Assembly: GCF_038006045.1 (NCBI RefSeq)
Contig: NZ_JBBOUK010000001.1
Location: 909,001-973,000 of the forward strand
From: Exiguobacterium sp. FSL W8-0210
GTDB taxonomy: Bacteria > Bacillota > Bacilli > Exiguobacteriales > Exiguobacteriaceae
Length of the DNA: 64,000 nt
Direction: 5' to 3'
The position numbers and the translations under genes are program-made. Below the pieces are notes generated by a model that was given only the letters and a program-made list of their open reading frames with translations, did no database searches and was not told the DNA's origin. Positions 54,387 to 63,461 of the stretch are shown piece by piece (the stretch's first letter is position 1; the number at the start of each line of letters is the position of its first letter).

Positions 54387-56273
54387 ATGAAATTGACAGA
54401 AATACAGGATCCGTCATTTTTAAAGCGTATGTCGGTCTCCGAACTCGAAGTACTCGCAGGCGATATTCGACGCTTTTTGATTGAAGAATTAGCGACGACA
54501 GGTGGACACTTGGCACCGAACCTCGGTGTCGTCGAGTTGACGCTTGCGTTGCATCGTGAATTCGACAGTCCGAATGACAAGTTCGTCTGGGATGTCGGGC
54601 ACCAAGCATACGTGCATAAGATTTTGACAGGACGTGCGAGCCAGTTTGATACGCTCCGTCAGCACAAAGGACTCTGTGGGTTCCCGAAACGCAATGAGAG
54701 TGTGCATGACGTCTGGGAGACAGGGCACAGCTCGACGTCCTTGTCAGCAGCAATGGGGATTGCTGTTTCGAATGAACTAAGCGGTAAGAGTGATCGTGCA
54801 GTCGCAATCATCGGTGATGGTGCGTTGACAGGTGGGATGGCACTCGAAGCATTGAATCATATTGGAGCCGAACAACAAAACGTCATCGTCATCTTAAACG
54901 ATAACGAGATGTCGATTGCACCAAACGTTGGGGCGATGCATCAAATGCTTGGACGAATTCGTTCATCGCGTAAAGTGCGTTTTGCCCAAGACGAGCTTGA
55001 AACGTTGATCAAAAAGATTCCGGTCATTGGCGGACGCCTTGAAAAAGGAAGCGAGAAGTTGAAGGAAGCCGTTAAAGGCGCACTTGTTCCTGGCATGTTC
55101 TTCGAAGAGCTCGGCTTCAACTATTACGGTCCGGTCGATGGGCACGATCTTGATGATTTGATCGAACAGCTCAATTACGTGAAAAAAGAAGAAGGCCCTG
55201 TCCTACTTCATGTCATCACGAAAAAAGGGAAAGGCTATCGTCCAGCAGAATTCGATGGCGTCGGCACATGGCACGGTCTTGGACCATACAAGATGGAGTC
55301 TGGCGAAGTCATTAAAGGGAAATCAAAAGCACCTAGTTATTCCTTTACGGTAGCGGATACGTTGACGAAGATGGCACGCGACGATGAAAAGTTAACGTTG
55401 ATCACGCCAGCGATGAGCGTCGGTTCAAAACTCGATTGTTTTGAAAAAGAATTCCCAGAGCGGATGTTTGACGTCGGCATTGCAGAACAACATGCTGTGA
55501 CGTTCGCAGCTGGTCAAGCGACGCAGGGCATGAAACCTGTCGTATCGATCTACTCGACCTTCTTCCAACGTGCATACGATCAGCTCGTTCACGACGTGGC
55601 GCGTCAAAATCTAGATGTGACGTTTACGATTGACCGATCAGGTCTCGTTGGCGCAGATGGTGAAACACACCAAGGCGTCTTCGATATTGCCTTCATGCGT
55701 CACGTACCGAACATCCGGATCGTCATGGCGAAGGATGAGAACGAACTGCAACACTTGCTCTATTCAGCCGTCAAATATGAAGGGCCAATCGCCGTTCGTT
55801 TCCCACGTGGAGAAGGTATCGGTGTACCAATGGACGAGACATTGCATGAAATTTCTCTTGATACATGGGAAGTCGAACGTGAAGGAACGGACGTCGCGAT
55901 CCTTGCATTCGGACCACAAGTACAAGATGCGCTCAAAATTGCGGATCTCCTAGCAGACGAACTATCGGTTCGTGTCATCAATGCCCGGACGATCAAACCG
56001 CTTGATGAGAAGATGCTGAACGCCCTTTACGCCGAAGGCATTCCACTCGTGACGCTCGAAGAAGCCGTCCTAAAAGGTGGATTCGGATCAGCTGTCCTTG
56101 AACATGCGAACGAGCAGGAAGCATTCCCACGCGTCAAACGCTTTGGTATTCCGGATTGGTATATCGAGCATGGCGGTGTGAACGAATTACTAGAAGAAAT
56201 CGGATTATTACCTGGACAAATCGCAGAAGAAGTACGCGCTTTCGTCAATCAAGGAAAGAAACAGAGTGTGTGA
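54387..56273 (+). CDS. dxs: 1-deoxy-D-xylulose-5-phosphate synthase
   Basis: A 628-residue thiamine-diphosphate enzyme that condenses pyruvate and glyceraldehyde 3-phosphate, the entry step of the MEP pathway. It has [30 protein letters not shown], the ThDP motif [30 protein letters not shown] and [14 protein letters not shown]. The ATG follows AAGAGGCGG. It is 6 nt from the tlyA-like gene, with which it shares a transcript. Confidence 0.96.
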   Translation: MKLTEIQDPSFLKRMSVSELEVLAGDIRRFLIEELATTGGHLAPNLGVVELTLALHREFDSPNDKFVWDVGHQAYVHKILTGRASQFDTLRQHKGLCGFPKRNESVHDVWETGHSSTSLSAAMGIAVSNELSGKSDRAVAIIGDGALTGGMALEALNHIGAEQQNVIVILNDNEMSIAPNVGAMHQMLGRIRSSRKVRFAQDELETLIKKIPVIGGRLEKGSEKLKEAVKGALVPGMFFEELGFNYYGPVDGHDLDDLIEQLNYVKKEEGPVLLHVITKKGKGYRPAEFDGVGTWHGLGPYKMESGEVIKGKSKAPSYSFTVADTLTKMARDDEKLTLITPAMSVGSKLDCFEKEFPERMFDVGIAEQHAVTFAAGQATQGMKPVVSIYSTFFQRAYDQLVHDVARQNLDVTFTIDRSGLVGADGETHQGVFDIAFMRHVPNIRIVMAKDENELQHLLYSAVKYEGPIAVRFPRGEGIGVPMDETLHEISLDTWEVEREGTDVAILAFGPQVQDALKIADLLADELSVRVINARTIKPLDEKMLNALYAEGIPLVTLEEAVLKGGFGSAVLEHANEQEAFPRVKRFGIPDWYIEHGGVNELLEEIGLLPGQIAEEVRAFVNQGKKQSV

Positions 56274-56279
56274 CGATTC

Positions 56280-57086
56280 ATGGAAAATGTAAAGAAAATC
56301 CGCCTCGACGTTCTTCTCGTCGAGCGCGGTTTGTTTGAAACGCGTGAGAAAGCGAAGCGGTCGATTATGGCTGGACTGGTCTTTAGCGGAACGGAACGAT
56401 TGGAGAAGGCCGGTGAGAAGGTCAAGTCGGACATCGACCTGCACGTCAAAGGTCAATTGATGCCCTACGTCGGTCGTGGAGGCTTCAAGATGGAAAAGGC
56501 ACTTCAGGTATTCGATTTCGATGTCACGGGTAAAACAGGTCTCGATATCGGATCGTCAACGGGTGGCTTTACCGACTGCTCCTTACAAAATGGAGCAGCG
56601 CATATGTATGCGCTCGATGTCGGTTCCAATCAGCTGGACTGGAAGCTTCGCTCGGATGACCGTGTGACAGTGATGGAGAAAACGAACTTCCGGCATGCGA
56701 CACCAGACATGTTCCCTGTTGCGCCGCAGTTTGCGACGATTGATGTATCATTCATCTCGTTACGATTGATGCTTCCACCATTGAAGACGATCCTCGTTGA
56801 AGGAGGAGATGTCATGGCGCTCGTCAAGCCGCAATTCGAAGCGGGGCGTGATGATATCGGTAAAAAAGGCATCGTTCGTGACGAGCGGATTCATGTCCGT
56901 GTCCTCGATGAGATGGTCGAATTCTTCATTCAACAAGGGTTCTATGTGAAACAGCTCGACTATTCACCGATTACCGGTGGAGAGGGTAACATCGAGTTCT
57001 TATTGCATGCGCGCCTTGGTCAACCAGGGCTTGACCCATCTGTTGATGCGACAGAGACAGTCAAGCAAGCACACGCTAGTCTTTAA
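56280..57086 (+). CDS. yqxC: TlyA family rRNA methyltransferase, S4 plus FtsJ domains
   Basis: A 268-residue protein with an N-terminal S4 RNA-binding domain (RLDVLLVERGLFETREKAKR) and an FtsJ-like SAM methyltransferase domain (DIGSSTGGFTDCSLQNGA, ALVKPQFEAG). The family 2'-O-methylates ribosomal RNA in some bacteria and was formerly called hemolysin. The exact target here is inferred. Gene order dxs-yqxC-ahrC-recN matches B. subtilis. A stem-loop follows. Confidence 0.9.
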   Translation: MENVKKIRLDVLLVERGLFETREKAKRSIMAGLVFSGTERLEKAGEKVKSDIDLHVKGQLMPYVGRGGFKMEKALQVFDFDVTGKTGLDIGSSTGGFTDCSLQNGAAHMYALDVGSNQLDWKLRSDDRVTVMEKTNFRHATPDMFPVAPQFATIDVSFISLRLMLPPLKTILVEGGDVMALVKPQFEAGRDDIGKKGIVRDERIHVRVLDEMVEFFIQQGFYVKQLDYSPITGGEGNIEFLLHARLGQPGLDPSVDATETVKQAHASL

Positions 57087-57100
57087 AACGAACAGATGAA

Positions 57101-57137
57101 AACGAGGACGGATCCGGTTCATGGGTCCGTCTTCGTT
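57101..57137 (+). terminator. Stem-loop after the tlyA-like gene
   Basis: AACGA(G)GACGGA(T)CC pairs with GG(G)TCCGTC(T)TCGTT. The T run after it is poor, so termination may be partial. Confidence 0.6.
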
Positions 57138-57138
57138 G

Positions 57139-57166
57139 TTGTTCGGAGCGACGAAAACCGTATAAT
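57139..57166 (+). promoter_or_regulatory. Promoter of argR-recN
   Basis: TTGTTC 57139-57144 and TATAAT 57161-57166 with a 16-bp spacer, 75 nt before argR. Confidence 0.6.
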
Positions 57167-57241
57167 AAAATGGCAAACGTGGACTTTTAATGATTTATTG
57201 GATTACAATAGTAACATCGAAGAATACTGTGAGGTGCAGGA

Positions 57242-57691
57242 ATGACAAAGGGGCAACGGTTGATTAAGATTCGGGAGATCATCACCCAGTCGGAAGTAGA
57301 AACCCAAGATGAATTGGTAGAGGAATTACGGAATGCAGGATATAAGGTGACACAGGCAACGGTATCACGAGATATTAAGGAACTTCATCTCGTTAAGGTC
57401 CCGTTGAATGATGGACGTTATAAATACAGCTTACCCGCCGACCAACGCTTCAACCCACTCGGGAAATTGCGGCGTCTGCTCGGGGACAGCTTCATCTCGA
57501 TTGATTCTGCTCAAAATCTGATTGTCATGCATGTCCTGCCGGGAAATGCGAACGCAGTCGCTGTCTTACTGGACCACTTGAGCTGGAACGAACTGCTTGG
57601 CACGGTGTGTGGGGACGATACGATCCTATTGATCGCACGAAGTGAGGAACAAGCGAAAGAAGTGACGGAACGAATTTTAGAAATGCTGTAA
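57242..57691 (+). CDS. argR: Arginine repressor/activator ArgR (AhrC)
   Basis: A 149-residue regulator. The N-terminal winged helix holds [32 protein letters not shown], and the C-terminal oligomerisation/arginine-binding domain contains [15 protein letters not shown] (aspartates contacting arginine). It represses arginine synthesis and activates catabolism in Bacillales. A GAGGTG ribosome site precedes the ATG. It is 12 nt upstream of recN. Confidence 0.95.
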   Translation: MTKGQRLIKIREIITQSEVETQDELVEELRNAGYKVTQATVSRDIKELHLVKVPLNDGRYKYSLPADQRFNPLGKLRRLLGDSFISIDSAQNLIVMHVLPGNANAVAVLLDHLSWNELLGTVCGDDTILLIARSEEQAKEVTERILEML

Positions 57692-57703
57692 GGAGTTGAC
57701 AGG

Positions 57704-59410
57704 ATGCTAGCTGAATTATCGATCAAACAATTTGCGATCATTGACGAGCTACAGATCGACTTTAAAAAAGGAATGACCGTCTTGACTGGGGAAACAGGTG
57801 CCGGTAAATCGATCGTTCTCGACGCGATCGGATTATTGATTGGTGGACGTGGATCCGCGGAATTCGTTCGATACGGGGAAGATCGGGCGGAACTAGAAGG
57901 ATTATTTCTGATTGAAGACGACCATCTCGTCTATGATCTCGCAGAAGAGTACGGTATCGATATCGAAGATGGATTGATCATCTTACGTCGTGATCTGTTC
58001 GCGACCGGGAAAAGTGTCTGTCGCGTCAACAATAAGCTGGTCACACTGACGATCTTACGTGAGTTCGGACGTGTCCTCGTCGACATGCACGGGCAACATG
58101 AACATCAGCATTTAATGGACAGTACGTATCATCAAGCGATTCTCGATGACTTCGCGCAAGAGGCAATCGCGCCGCTTCTTCAAGCCTACCAGTCCGGTTA
58201 CCAAGCGTATGAAGAAAAACGGACGGCTTTGCAATCGCTCGCGCAAAGTGAGCAAGAACTCGCTCAACGGGTCGATTTACTATCTTTTCAGACGGAAGAG
58301 ATTGAAGGCGCAAAACTTCGAGCACACGAGGAAGATGAGTTGCTCGTTGAACGGAATCGTCTCGCGAATTTCGAAAAGCTATATGCGTCGTTAAAGACAG
58401 CGTATGATGCTTTACACGATGAGATGCGCGGCATCGATTCTGTTGGAGACGCGATGCGTGAACTACAGCAAGCATCAAGCATCGACGAACAGTTTTCGCA
58501 GCAGAGTGACGCGATCGCAAGCGCTTTTTATGGACTCGAAGAAGTCGGGTATGCAATTCGAGATCAACTTGAAACACTTGAGTTTGATTCCAATCGACTC
58601 GATGAGATCGAACAACGTCTATCCGTCTTTCAGCAGCTGAAACGAAAATACGGGGCGACGATCGAGGAAGTCATCGCGTATGGGGAAAAAATTCGAGTTG
58701 AACTCGATACGATGACGAATCGAGATGAGCGGATTGAACGATTAAAAGCCGAAGTCGAACAGCTCGAAGGCGAATTGTTTGAAATTGGTGGTCGACTCTC
58801 GCAACAGCGTCGAAAAGCGGCCGTTCAATTAAGCGAAGCGATTCATCTAGAGTTGCGTGAGCTCTACATGGAAAAAGCACGATTTGAAATTCGTTTTCTT
58901 CAAGACGGGAAGACACCGATGCTACGCAAGAACGGGATCGACCAAGTCGAGTTCTTCATCATGACGAATGCGGGAGAACCATTCAAGTCGCTCGGAAAAG
59001 TCGCATCGGGCGGAGAGTTATCTCGTATCATGCTCGGACTGAAGTCAATCTTCTCGCGCTCGGTCGGAGTCGCTTCGATCATTTTCGATGAAGTCGATAC
59101 AGGAGTATCGGGTCGTGTCGCACAAGCGATGGCTGAAAAAATCTATCGTTTATCGGTAGATGGACAAGTGCTCTGTATTACGCACTTACCGCAAGTCGCT
59201 TCGATGGCCGATCAACATCTCTATATTCGGAAGATTGAGGAGACGGATCGTACGACGACACAGGTCAATGTCTTGTCTCAGTCAGATCGAGGAAACGAAC
59301 TGGGACGGATGATTTCCGGTGCGCATATGACGGATTTGACGTTACGCCATGCCGAGGAATTGATGGATCAGGCGAAGACGATGAAAGAATCGCTTAAAAA
59401 TGGGGTGTAA
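57704..59410 (+). CDS. recN: DNA repair protein RecN
   Basis: A 568-residue SMC-like ATPase that acts early at double-strand breaks. It has Walker A GETGAGKSIVLDAIG near residue 29, the family motif DMHGQHEHQHLMD, long coiled-coil arms (about 150-370), the signature LGKVASGGELSRIMLGLKS and Walker B IIFDEVDTGVSG. It is immediately followed (3 nt) by spo0A. In sporeforming relatives spoIVB lies between them. Confidence 0.96.
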   Translation: MLAELSIKQFAIIDELQIDFKKGMTVLTGETGAGKSIVLDAIGLLIGGRGSAEFVRYGEDRAELEGLFLIEDDHLVYDLAEEYGIDIEDGLIILRRDLFATGKSVCRVNNKLVTLTILREFGRVLVDMHGQHEHQHLMDSTYHQAILDDFAQEAIAPLLQAYQSGYQAYEEKRTALQSLAQSEQELAQRVDLLSFQTEEIEGAKLRAHEEDELLVERNRLANFEKLYASLKTAYDALHDEMRGIDSVGDAMRELQQASSIDEQFSQQSDAIASAFYGLEEVGYAIRDQLETLEFDSNRLDEIEQRLSVFQQLKRKYGATIEEVIAYGEKIRVELDTMTNRDERIERLKAEVEQLEGELFEIGGRLSQQRRKAAVQLSEAIHLELRELYMEKARFEIRFLQDGKTPMLRKNGIDQVEFFIMTNAGEPFKSLGKVASGGELSRIMLGLKSIFSRSVGVASIIFDEVDTGVSGRVAQAMAEKIYRLSVDGQVLCITHLPQVASMADQHLYIRKIEETDRTTTQVNVLSQSDRGNELGRMISGAHMTDLTLRHAEELMDQAKTMKESLKNGV

Positions 59411-59413
59411 GGA

Positions 59414-60136
59414 TTGATTAAAGTCGGGATAGCAGATGATAATCGCGAAATGGTCGAACTGATTCGCCAGCATATCTCTGCGCAAGAAGACATGGAAGTC
59501 GTTTGCGTCGCCTACAACGGCGAGAGTTGTCTCGAACGTATGAAAGAACATGAAGTGGATGTATTGCTTCTCGACATCATCATGCCTCATTTAGATGGGC
59601 TCGGTGTGCTCGAAGAGTTGATGAAGAAAAAGAAGAATCCTGCAGTCATCATGTTGAGTGCTTTCGGTAAGGATGAGGTCTCTCAACAGGCGGTCACCCT
59701 CGGAGCATCGTACTTCTTACTTAAACCGTTCAGCATGGATCAGCTCGTTCAAAAAATTCGTCTCGTGACGCATCAAGGACAAGTACCAATCGTTGAAACG
59801 ATTGACTTAAGAGTCGGTACGACACTGCGAGAAGTGGGGATTGCTCCGCATATCAAAGGCTTCACGTATTTAAAGGACGCTGTCTTAATGGTGCTTGAAC
59901 GGGAAGATTTACTTGGATTGATCACAAAGGAACTCTATCCGACGATTGCGAAAAAACATCAAACGACGGCATCTCGCGTTGAACGAGCGATGCGTCACGC
60001 CATCAAGTCCGCTTGGAACGAAGGGATGCAACAGCACGAGCTCTTCAATGGTCGGATCGAACAAGAGAAAAGTCCGAAGAACTCAGAATTCATCTCGTAT
60101 GTTTCGAGTCATATGAATCAAGAACAATCTGGTTAA
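59414..60136 (+). CDS. spo0A: Spo0A-like response regulator
   Basis: A 240-residue response regulator. The receiver domain has the acidic DDN near residue 10, phosphorylation site D54 in LLLDIIMPHLDGL and lysine in LLKPF. The DNA-binding domain carries the Spo0A-specific AHIKGFTYLKDAV, ELYPTIAKKHQTTASRVERAMRHAI recognition region and NSEFISYVS. The linker is short. Translation likely starts at TTG 59414 with GGGGTG 6 nt upstream. Spo0A is the sporulation master regulator in Bacillus. Here spoIVB and spoIIIA are absent from their usual places, so it likely controls other stationary-phase traits. Confidence 0.88.
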   Translation: MIKVGIADDNREMVELIRQHISAQEDMEVVCVAYNGESCLERMKEHEVDVLLLDIIMPHLDGLGVLEELMKKKKNPAVIMLSAFGKDEVSQQAVTLGASYFLLKPFSMDQLVQKIRLVTHQGQVPIVETIDLRVGTTLREVGIAPHIKGFTYLKDAVLMVLEREDLLGLITKELYPTIAKKHQTTASRVERAMRHAIKSAWNEGMQQHELFNGRIEQEKSPKNSEFISYVSSHMNQEQSG

Positions 60137-60139
60137 AGG

Positions 60140-60174
60140 AAACACACCGTCTGATGGTTAGACGGTGTGTTTTT
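60140..60174. terminator. Terminator after spo0A
   Basis: The stem AAACACACCGTC / GACGGTGTGTTT is followed by TT. It lies between convergent genes and may act both ways. Confidence 0.88.
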
Positions 60175-60751
60175 AGTTCCGATCCCGTTCATAGTAAGCG
60201 ATCAACACACCGTTATCAAACGTGTGTCGTTTCGTGACGTTCCAAGTAAGAGGCGTCATTCCATTGTCGGGAAATAGACGTTTACCAGAACCAACGATGA
60301 CCGGATAGTGGATCAATCGAAGTTCATCGATCAGATCAGCTTGATAAAGCGTATGAACAAGTTGACTACTACCCCAGACGTGAAGCGGTGGTCCGTCTTG
60401 TTGTTTCAAGCGTGTTAGTTCTGAAGTCGGTTGATTCAAATATGTCGTCGGCTGCCAACGAATAGGTGGTGTATGTCGCGTAGCAACATACTTCATGGCA
60501 CGATCGGCAACTGGCCAGATATCTGCATGGAGTGGCCAGTAACTCGACCATTGCTCGTAAGTCGCGTGACCGAGTAACAGGGCGCAATCCTCTTGCATCC
60601 ATCCACGGATGACCTGACCGATCTCAGGATGCTGAAATGGAGCAGTCCATCCCCCCTGTTCGAAGTCATTGCTCATGTCCTCATTCTTTCCGCTCGGTGC
60701 TTGAACGACACCGTCTAACGATAGATGTTCGAAAACGATGATTTTTCGCAT
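60173..60751 (-). CDS. Dihydrofolate reductase-like (RibD C-domain) family protein
   Basis: A 192-residue protein of the RibD C-terminal/DHFR fold, similar to YyaP/YwjB-type proteins. It begins MRKIIVFEHLSLDGVVQAP and has LLLGHATYEQ, LHVWGSSQLVHTL and YPVIVGSGKRLF. Likely an NADPH-dependent reductase with unknown substrate. The start at 60751 has AAAGGAG 9 nt upstream. It does not belong to the recN-spo0A block in Bacillus and may be an insertion into the locus. Confidence 0.85.
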   Translation of the reverse strand: MRKIIVFEHLSLDGVVQAPSGKNEDMSNDFEQGGWTAPFQHPEIGQVIRGWMQEDCALLLGHATYEQWSSYWPLHADIWPVADRAMKYVATRHTPPIRWQPTTYLNQPTSELTRLKQQDGPPLHVWGSSQLVHTLYQADLIDELRLIHYPVIVGSGKRLFPDNGMTPLTWNVTKRHTFDNGVLIAYYERDRN

Positions 60752-60807
60752 GAAAGAGCTCCTTTCGATTACGTTCTGCTTATAGCATACCGTAAAGCTA
60801 AAAATAT

Positions 60808-60823
60808 ATAAAAGCGCTTGCAA
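60808..60823. promoter_or_regulatory. cre-like (CcpA) site
   Basis: ATAAAAGCGCTTGCAA matches the Bacillus cre consensus WTGnAAnCGnWWnCAW at all but one fixed position. It lies 7 bp upstream of the -35 of the downstream noncoding transcript and 57 bp upstream of the divergent reductase gene. Confidence 0.45.
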
Positions 60824-60830
60824 ATAAATA

Positions 60831-60858
60831 TTGCATAAACTGAAATGTTTGTTATAAT
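60831..60858 (+). promoter_or_regulatory. Sigma-A promoter of the structured RNA
   Basis: TTGCAT 60831-60836 and a perfect TATAAT 60853-60858 with a 16-bp spacer. Transcription would start near 60865 and read into a 555-nt region with no credible ORF. Confidence 0.75.
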
Positions 60859-60864
60859 AAAAGT

Positions 60865-61420
60865 ACCAAATGATTTGGCAAGACGTCAGATGAACGTCGA
60901 GTCGACAAGGACTCCGGAAATCCTGTTGATGAACATCATCTCAGAACGCCAACTGTAAATGGCTCAAGAATGCCGGACGACATTCTCTTGGTAGAAGTCG
61001 TACCAAGGTATCTTGTTCATTCTAGATGGGAAATCTCGAATGAATGGGAGCTTCCATGATTTCGAAGCTAGGGAAAAGTGGAAGGTAACGGATCGTCTAA
61101 AATGAAAAGTACAGTTCGTGAAAAGGAGTGTTGTCTAGCAGTGATTGTTAGCAACCGAATGTTTGACTGCTTCAAGCGGATGACATTACGCTCCACCTAG
61201 GTCCCGAGTACAGTCAGATGATGGAACTGAAACACCATTCTATCGTTAGCCCGATAGCCAGATCTGATTTCTTTCTACCTCTTCATTAAGAGGAACACCT
61301 AAGGTTTTGGAGTACACGAATAGTTCTAACTATGAGAGGAGTTCATCCGTAAGTGAAACCAATTTTATACGAGTAAAAGGTCCCGCGCTTGAAATGAGTT
61401 CAAGAGATGGGGACCTTTTT
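60865..61420 (+). ncRNA. Large structured noncoding RNA candidate (possibly OLE-like)
   Basis: About 555 nt lie between a strong promoter and a strong terminator, without a coding region that has a ribosome site. Many short helices are visible: CCAAA/TTTGG 60866-60878, GACGT/ACGTC 60882-60898, CTTGGTA/TACCAAG 60987-61007, TTCATTC/GAATGAA with inner AGAT/ATCT 61016-61044, AGCTTC/GAAGCT 61049-61069, TCAGAT/ATCTGA 61214-61267 enclosing ATGG/CCAT and CTATCG/CGATAG, and CCTCTT/AAGAGG 61278-61293. It does not read as tmRNA, RNase P RNA, 6S or SRP RNA. Location near ispA-dxs-recN recalls OLE RNA, but this is not verified and no OLE-associated protein gene was recognised beside it. Confidence 0.72.
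61375..61420. terminator. Bidirectional terminator of the structured RNA and yqzF
   Basis: AAAGGTCCC pairs with GGGACCTTT, and inner CTTGAA with TTCAAG. A and T runs lie on both sides. It ends the plus-strand RNA and the convergent yqzF-like gene. Confidence 0.92.
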
Positions 61421-61426
61421 CTGTGT

Positions 61427-61681
61427 TCATTTTTTTTGATAGCGGTCGGAGACTTTTCCACGTTTTCGATCGCGATAAAAGACATATCCTGCGACAAATC
61501 CAATGCCACCCATCGCAAGAACTAAACCAACGAGACCTTGCAGTACATATACGCAAGCCGCATCGCCTAAGTATTTAAACGGCACTTGCGCAATTAGAAA
61601 AACACTATCACGCATGAGCTTAATACCAATCGCGCCGATGATGCCGGGGATTAATAATGAGAGCAAACCAATGATACGCAT
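61427..61681 (-). CDS. yqzF: DUF2627 small membrane protein, YqzF-like
   Basis: An 84-residue protein with two membrane helices and a charged C-terminus (YRDRKRGKVSDRYQKK). The start MRIIGLLSLLIPGIIGAIGI and the internal FKYLGDAACVYVLQGL match YqzF of Bacillus, which also lies just upstream of bkdR on the opposite strand. AAAGGAG precedes the ATG. The function is unknown. Confidence 0.83.
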   Translation of the reverse strand: MRIIGLLSLLIPGIIGAIGIKLMRDSVFLIAQVPFKYLGDAACVYVLQGLVGLVLAMGGIGFVAGYVFYRDRKRGKVSDRYQKK

Positions 61682-61803
61682 AGGACGCCACTCCTTTCCA
61701 AGCGTATTGTATCAAAAAATCGATCGTTCTGCGAATCGGGTTTGCTTCCCTATTTTATTCCGAGTACGATAGAAATGTAAGCAGTTTCAAAGGGGGAATT
61801 CAT

Positions 61804-63459
61804 ATGCATCATCTACTCGTCGTCGGGGCTGGTCAAGGGGGAACAGAAGTCCTGCATGCGTTTCAACGTTCACCATTATTAACGGTCATCGGTCTCGTCG
61901 ATCCAAACATGGAGGCGCCTGGGGTGGCGCTTGCACGGCGTGCGGACATTCGGATCGAAACGAATTGGTCAGCTTTTGAAGGAGCTGATGTCGATTTCAT
62001 CATTGACGCTACAGGAGAAACTGGCGTACTTGAGCAATTGATTCATGATTTTCCGGGAGCAGCGGTCTTACCGGGTGAATTCGTCAGAGTGTTGCTTGAG
62101 CGATTGACTGAAAAAGAGAAAATGCTCGAAGCAATCATTCATTGTACGAGCGAGGCGATTTCCGTCGCCGATCAAGACGGACAGACGATGCTGATCAATC
62201 CAGCATATACGCGTATGACTGGTTTCACGGAGCGAGACGTTGTCGGAAAACCGGCAAGTGCCGATATCGGAATGCAGGAATCCGTTCATTTGAAAGTCTT
62301 GAATACGGGCGAGAACGTGCGGGATGTTCGCATGAAGATCGGGCAAGATCAACGTGATATCATCGTCAATGCGGCACCCGTCATCGTCGATGGACAAGTC
62401 CGCGGTTCCGTTGGGGTCATTCGGGATATTTCAGAAATGAAGGCACTCGCCAAAGAATTGAAGGCAGCGCGACAAAAAATCCGGACGCTCGAAGCCAAAT
62501 ATACTTTTGACGATATCATCGCTGAGAGTGAAGCGATGCGCTTCGTCGTCGATCAAGCAAAGCTTGCGGCAACGATGCCCGTCAACGTCTTGATTCGCGG
62601 TGAATCCGGAACCGGCAAGGAACTGTTTGCACATGCGATCCATGCAGCGAGCGAACGTAAATATGAACAATTCGTCCGCGTCAACTGTGCGGCAATCGCA
62701 CCGACGTTACTCGAAAGTGAACTATTCGGCTACGAGGAAGGCGCGTTCTCAGGAGCGCGACGTGGTGGGAAGCGGGGGTATTTCGAAGAAGCACATGGAG
62801 GTTCGCTATTCTTAGATGAGATTGGCGAACTACCACTCGACGTCCAGGCCAAACTATTACGGGTGTTACAGGAAAATGAAGTCGTTCGCGTCGGTGGGAC
62901 GAAGGCGATTCCAGTCGATGTCCGGATTATCGCGGCGACGAATGCGAATCTAGAGCAAAAGATCATCATGAATGAGTTCCGAGAAGATCTCTACTACCGG
63001 ATCAATCGTTTACCGATTCACATACCGGCACTACGTGAGCGACCGGATGATATCGCACCATTGACCTTGCACTTACTCCGTAAATTGAATCAAAGTTATG
63101 GACGATCGGTCGGACGGATCTCAGATGATGTACTTGAAGCAATGAAGAAGCAACCGTGGAAAGGAAATGTCCGCGAGCTTGAAAATGTCATCGGTCGCGC
63201 GTTGATTTTTACGGATAAAACAGAAACCGTCTTGCGAAAAGGTCATCTTCAGCTTGTCGTGCCACAAACAACGAAAGTCACGACGAGACAGAAAAAGGAA
63301 ATCAAGCATCTATCGGACGAGATGTCACACGTCGAAGAACGGTTGATTCGGGAAGCGCTTACTGCCTTTAATGGCAACAAAACAGAAGCGGCGAAACAAC
63401 TAGGAATTTCTCTTCGGGCACTTTATTACAAAGTGGAACGATTTAACATCTATTCGTGA
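61804..63459 (+). CDS. bkdR: Sigma-54-dependent activator BkdR-like
   Basis: A 551-residue enhancer-binding protein. Residues 1-100 look like a Rossmann fold (VVGAGQGGTEVL), then a PAS domain (about 105-215), an AAA+ domain with Walker A GESGTGKELFAHAI, the sigma-54 contact loop as GAFSGA (usual GAFTGA), LFLDEIGELPL and a Fis-type HTH (NKTEAAKQLGISLRALYYK). It should activate the branched-chain keto acid degradation operon that begins with ptb, from the sigma-54 promoter at 63551. Signals may be sensed by the first two domains. Confidence 0.9.
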   Translation: MHHLLVVGAGQGGTEVLHAFQRSPLLTVIGLVDPNMEAPGVALARRADIRIETNWSAFEGADVDFIIDATGETGVLEQLIHDFPGAAVLPGEFVRVLLERLTEKEKMLEAIIHCTSEAISVADQDGQTMLINPAYTRMTGFTERDVVGKPASADIGMQESVHLKVLNTGENVRDVRMKIGQDQRDIIVNAAPVIVDGQVRGSVGVIRDISEMKALAKELKAARQKIRTLEAKYTFDDIIAESEAMRFVVDQAKLAATMPVNVLIRGESGTGKELFAHAIHAASERKYEQFVRVNCAAIAPTLLESELFGYEEGAFSGARRGGKRGYFEEAHGGSLFLDEIGELPLDVQAKLLRVLQENEVVRVGGTKAIPVDVRIIAATNANLEQKIIMNEFREDLYYRINRLPIHIPALRERPDDIAPLTLHLLRKLNQSYGRSVGRISDDVLEAMKKQPWKGNVRELENVIGRALIFTDKTETVLRKGHLQLVVPQTTKVTTRQKKEIKHLSDEMSHVEERLIREALTAFNGNKTEAAKQLGISLRALYYKVERFNIYS

Positions 63460-63461
63460 AG

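Noticed and set aside
54253-54807. 184-codon antisense frame over dxs
   Set aside because: Histidine- and arginine-rich composition typical of an antisense shadow, and no family features.
60865-61420. tmRNA, RNase P RNA or a T-box leader as identity of the structured RNA
   Set aside because: No tRNA-like ends or tag ORF, no type B RNase P core strings, and the GGTCCCGCG near the end belongs to the terminator stem rather than a T-box sequence. No aminoacyl-synthetase or amino acid gene follows in the same direction.
61307-61525. Short plus-strand frame at the 3' end of the structured RNA
   Set aside because: It runs through the bidirectional terminator and into the antisense of yqzF, lacks a proper ribosome site and has no recognisable motif.
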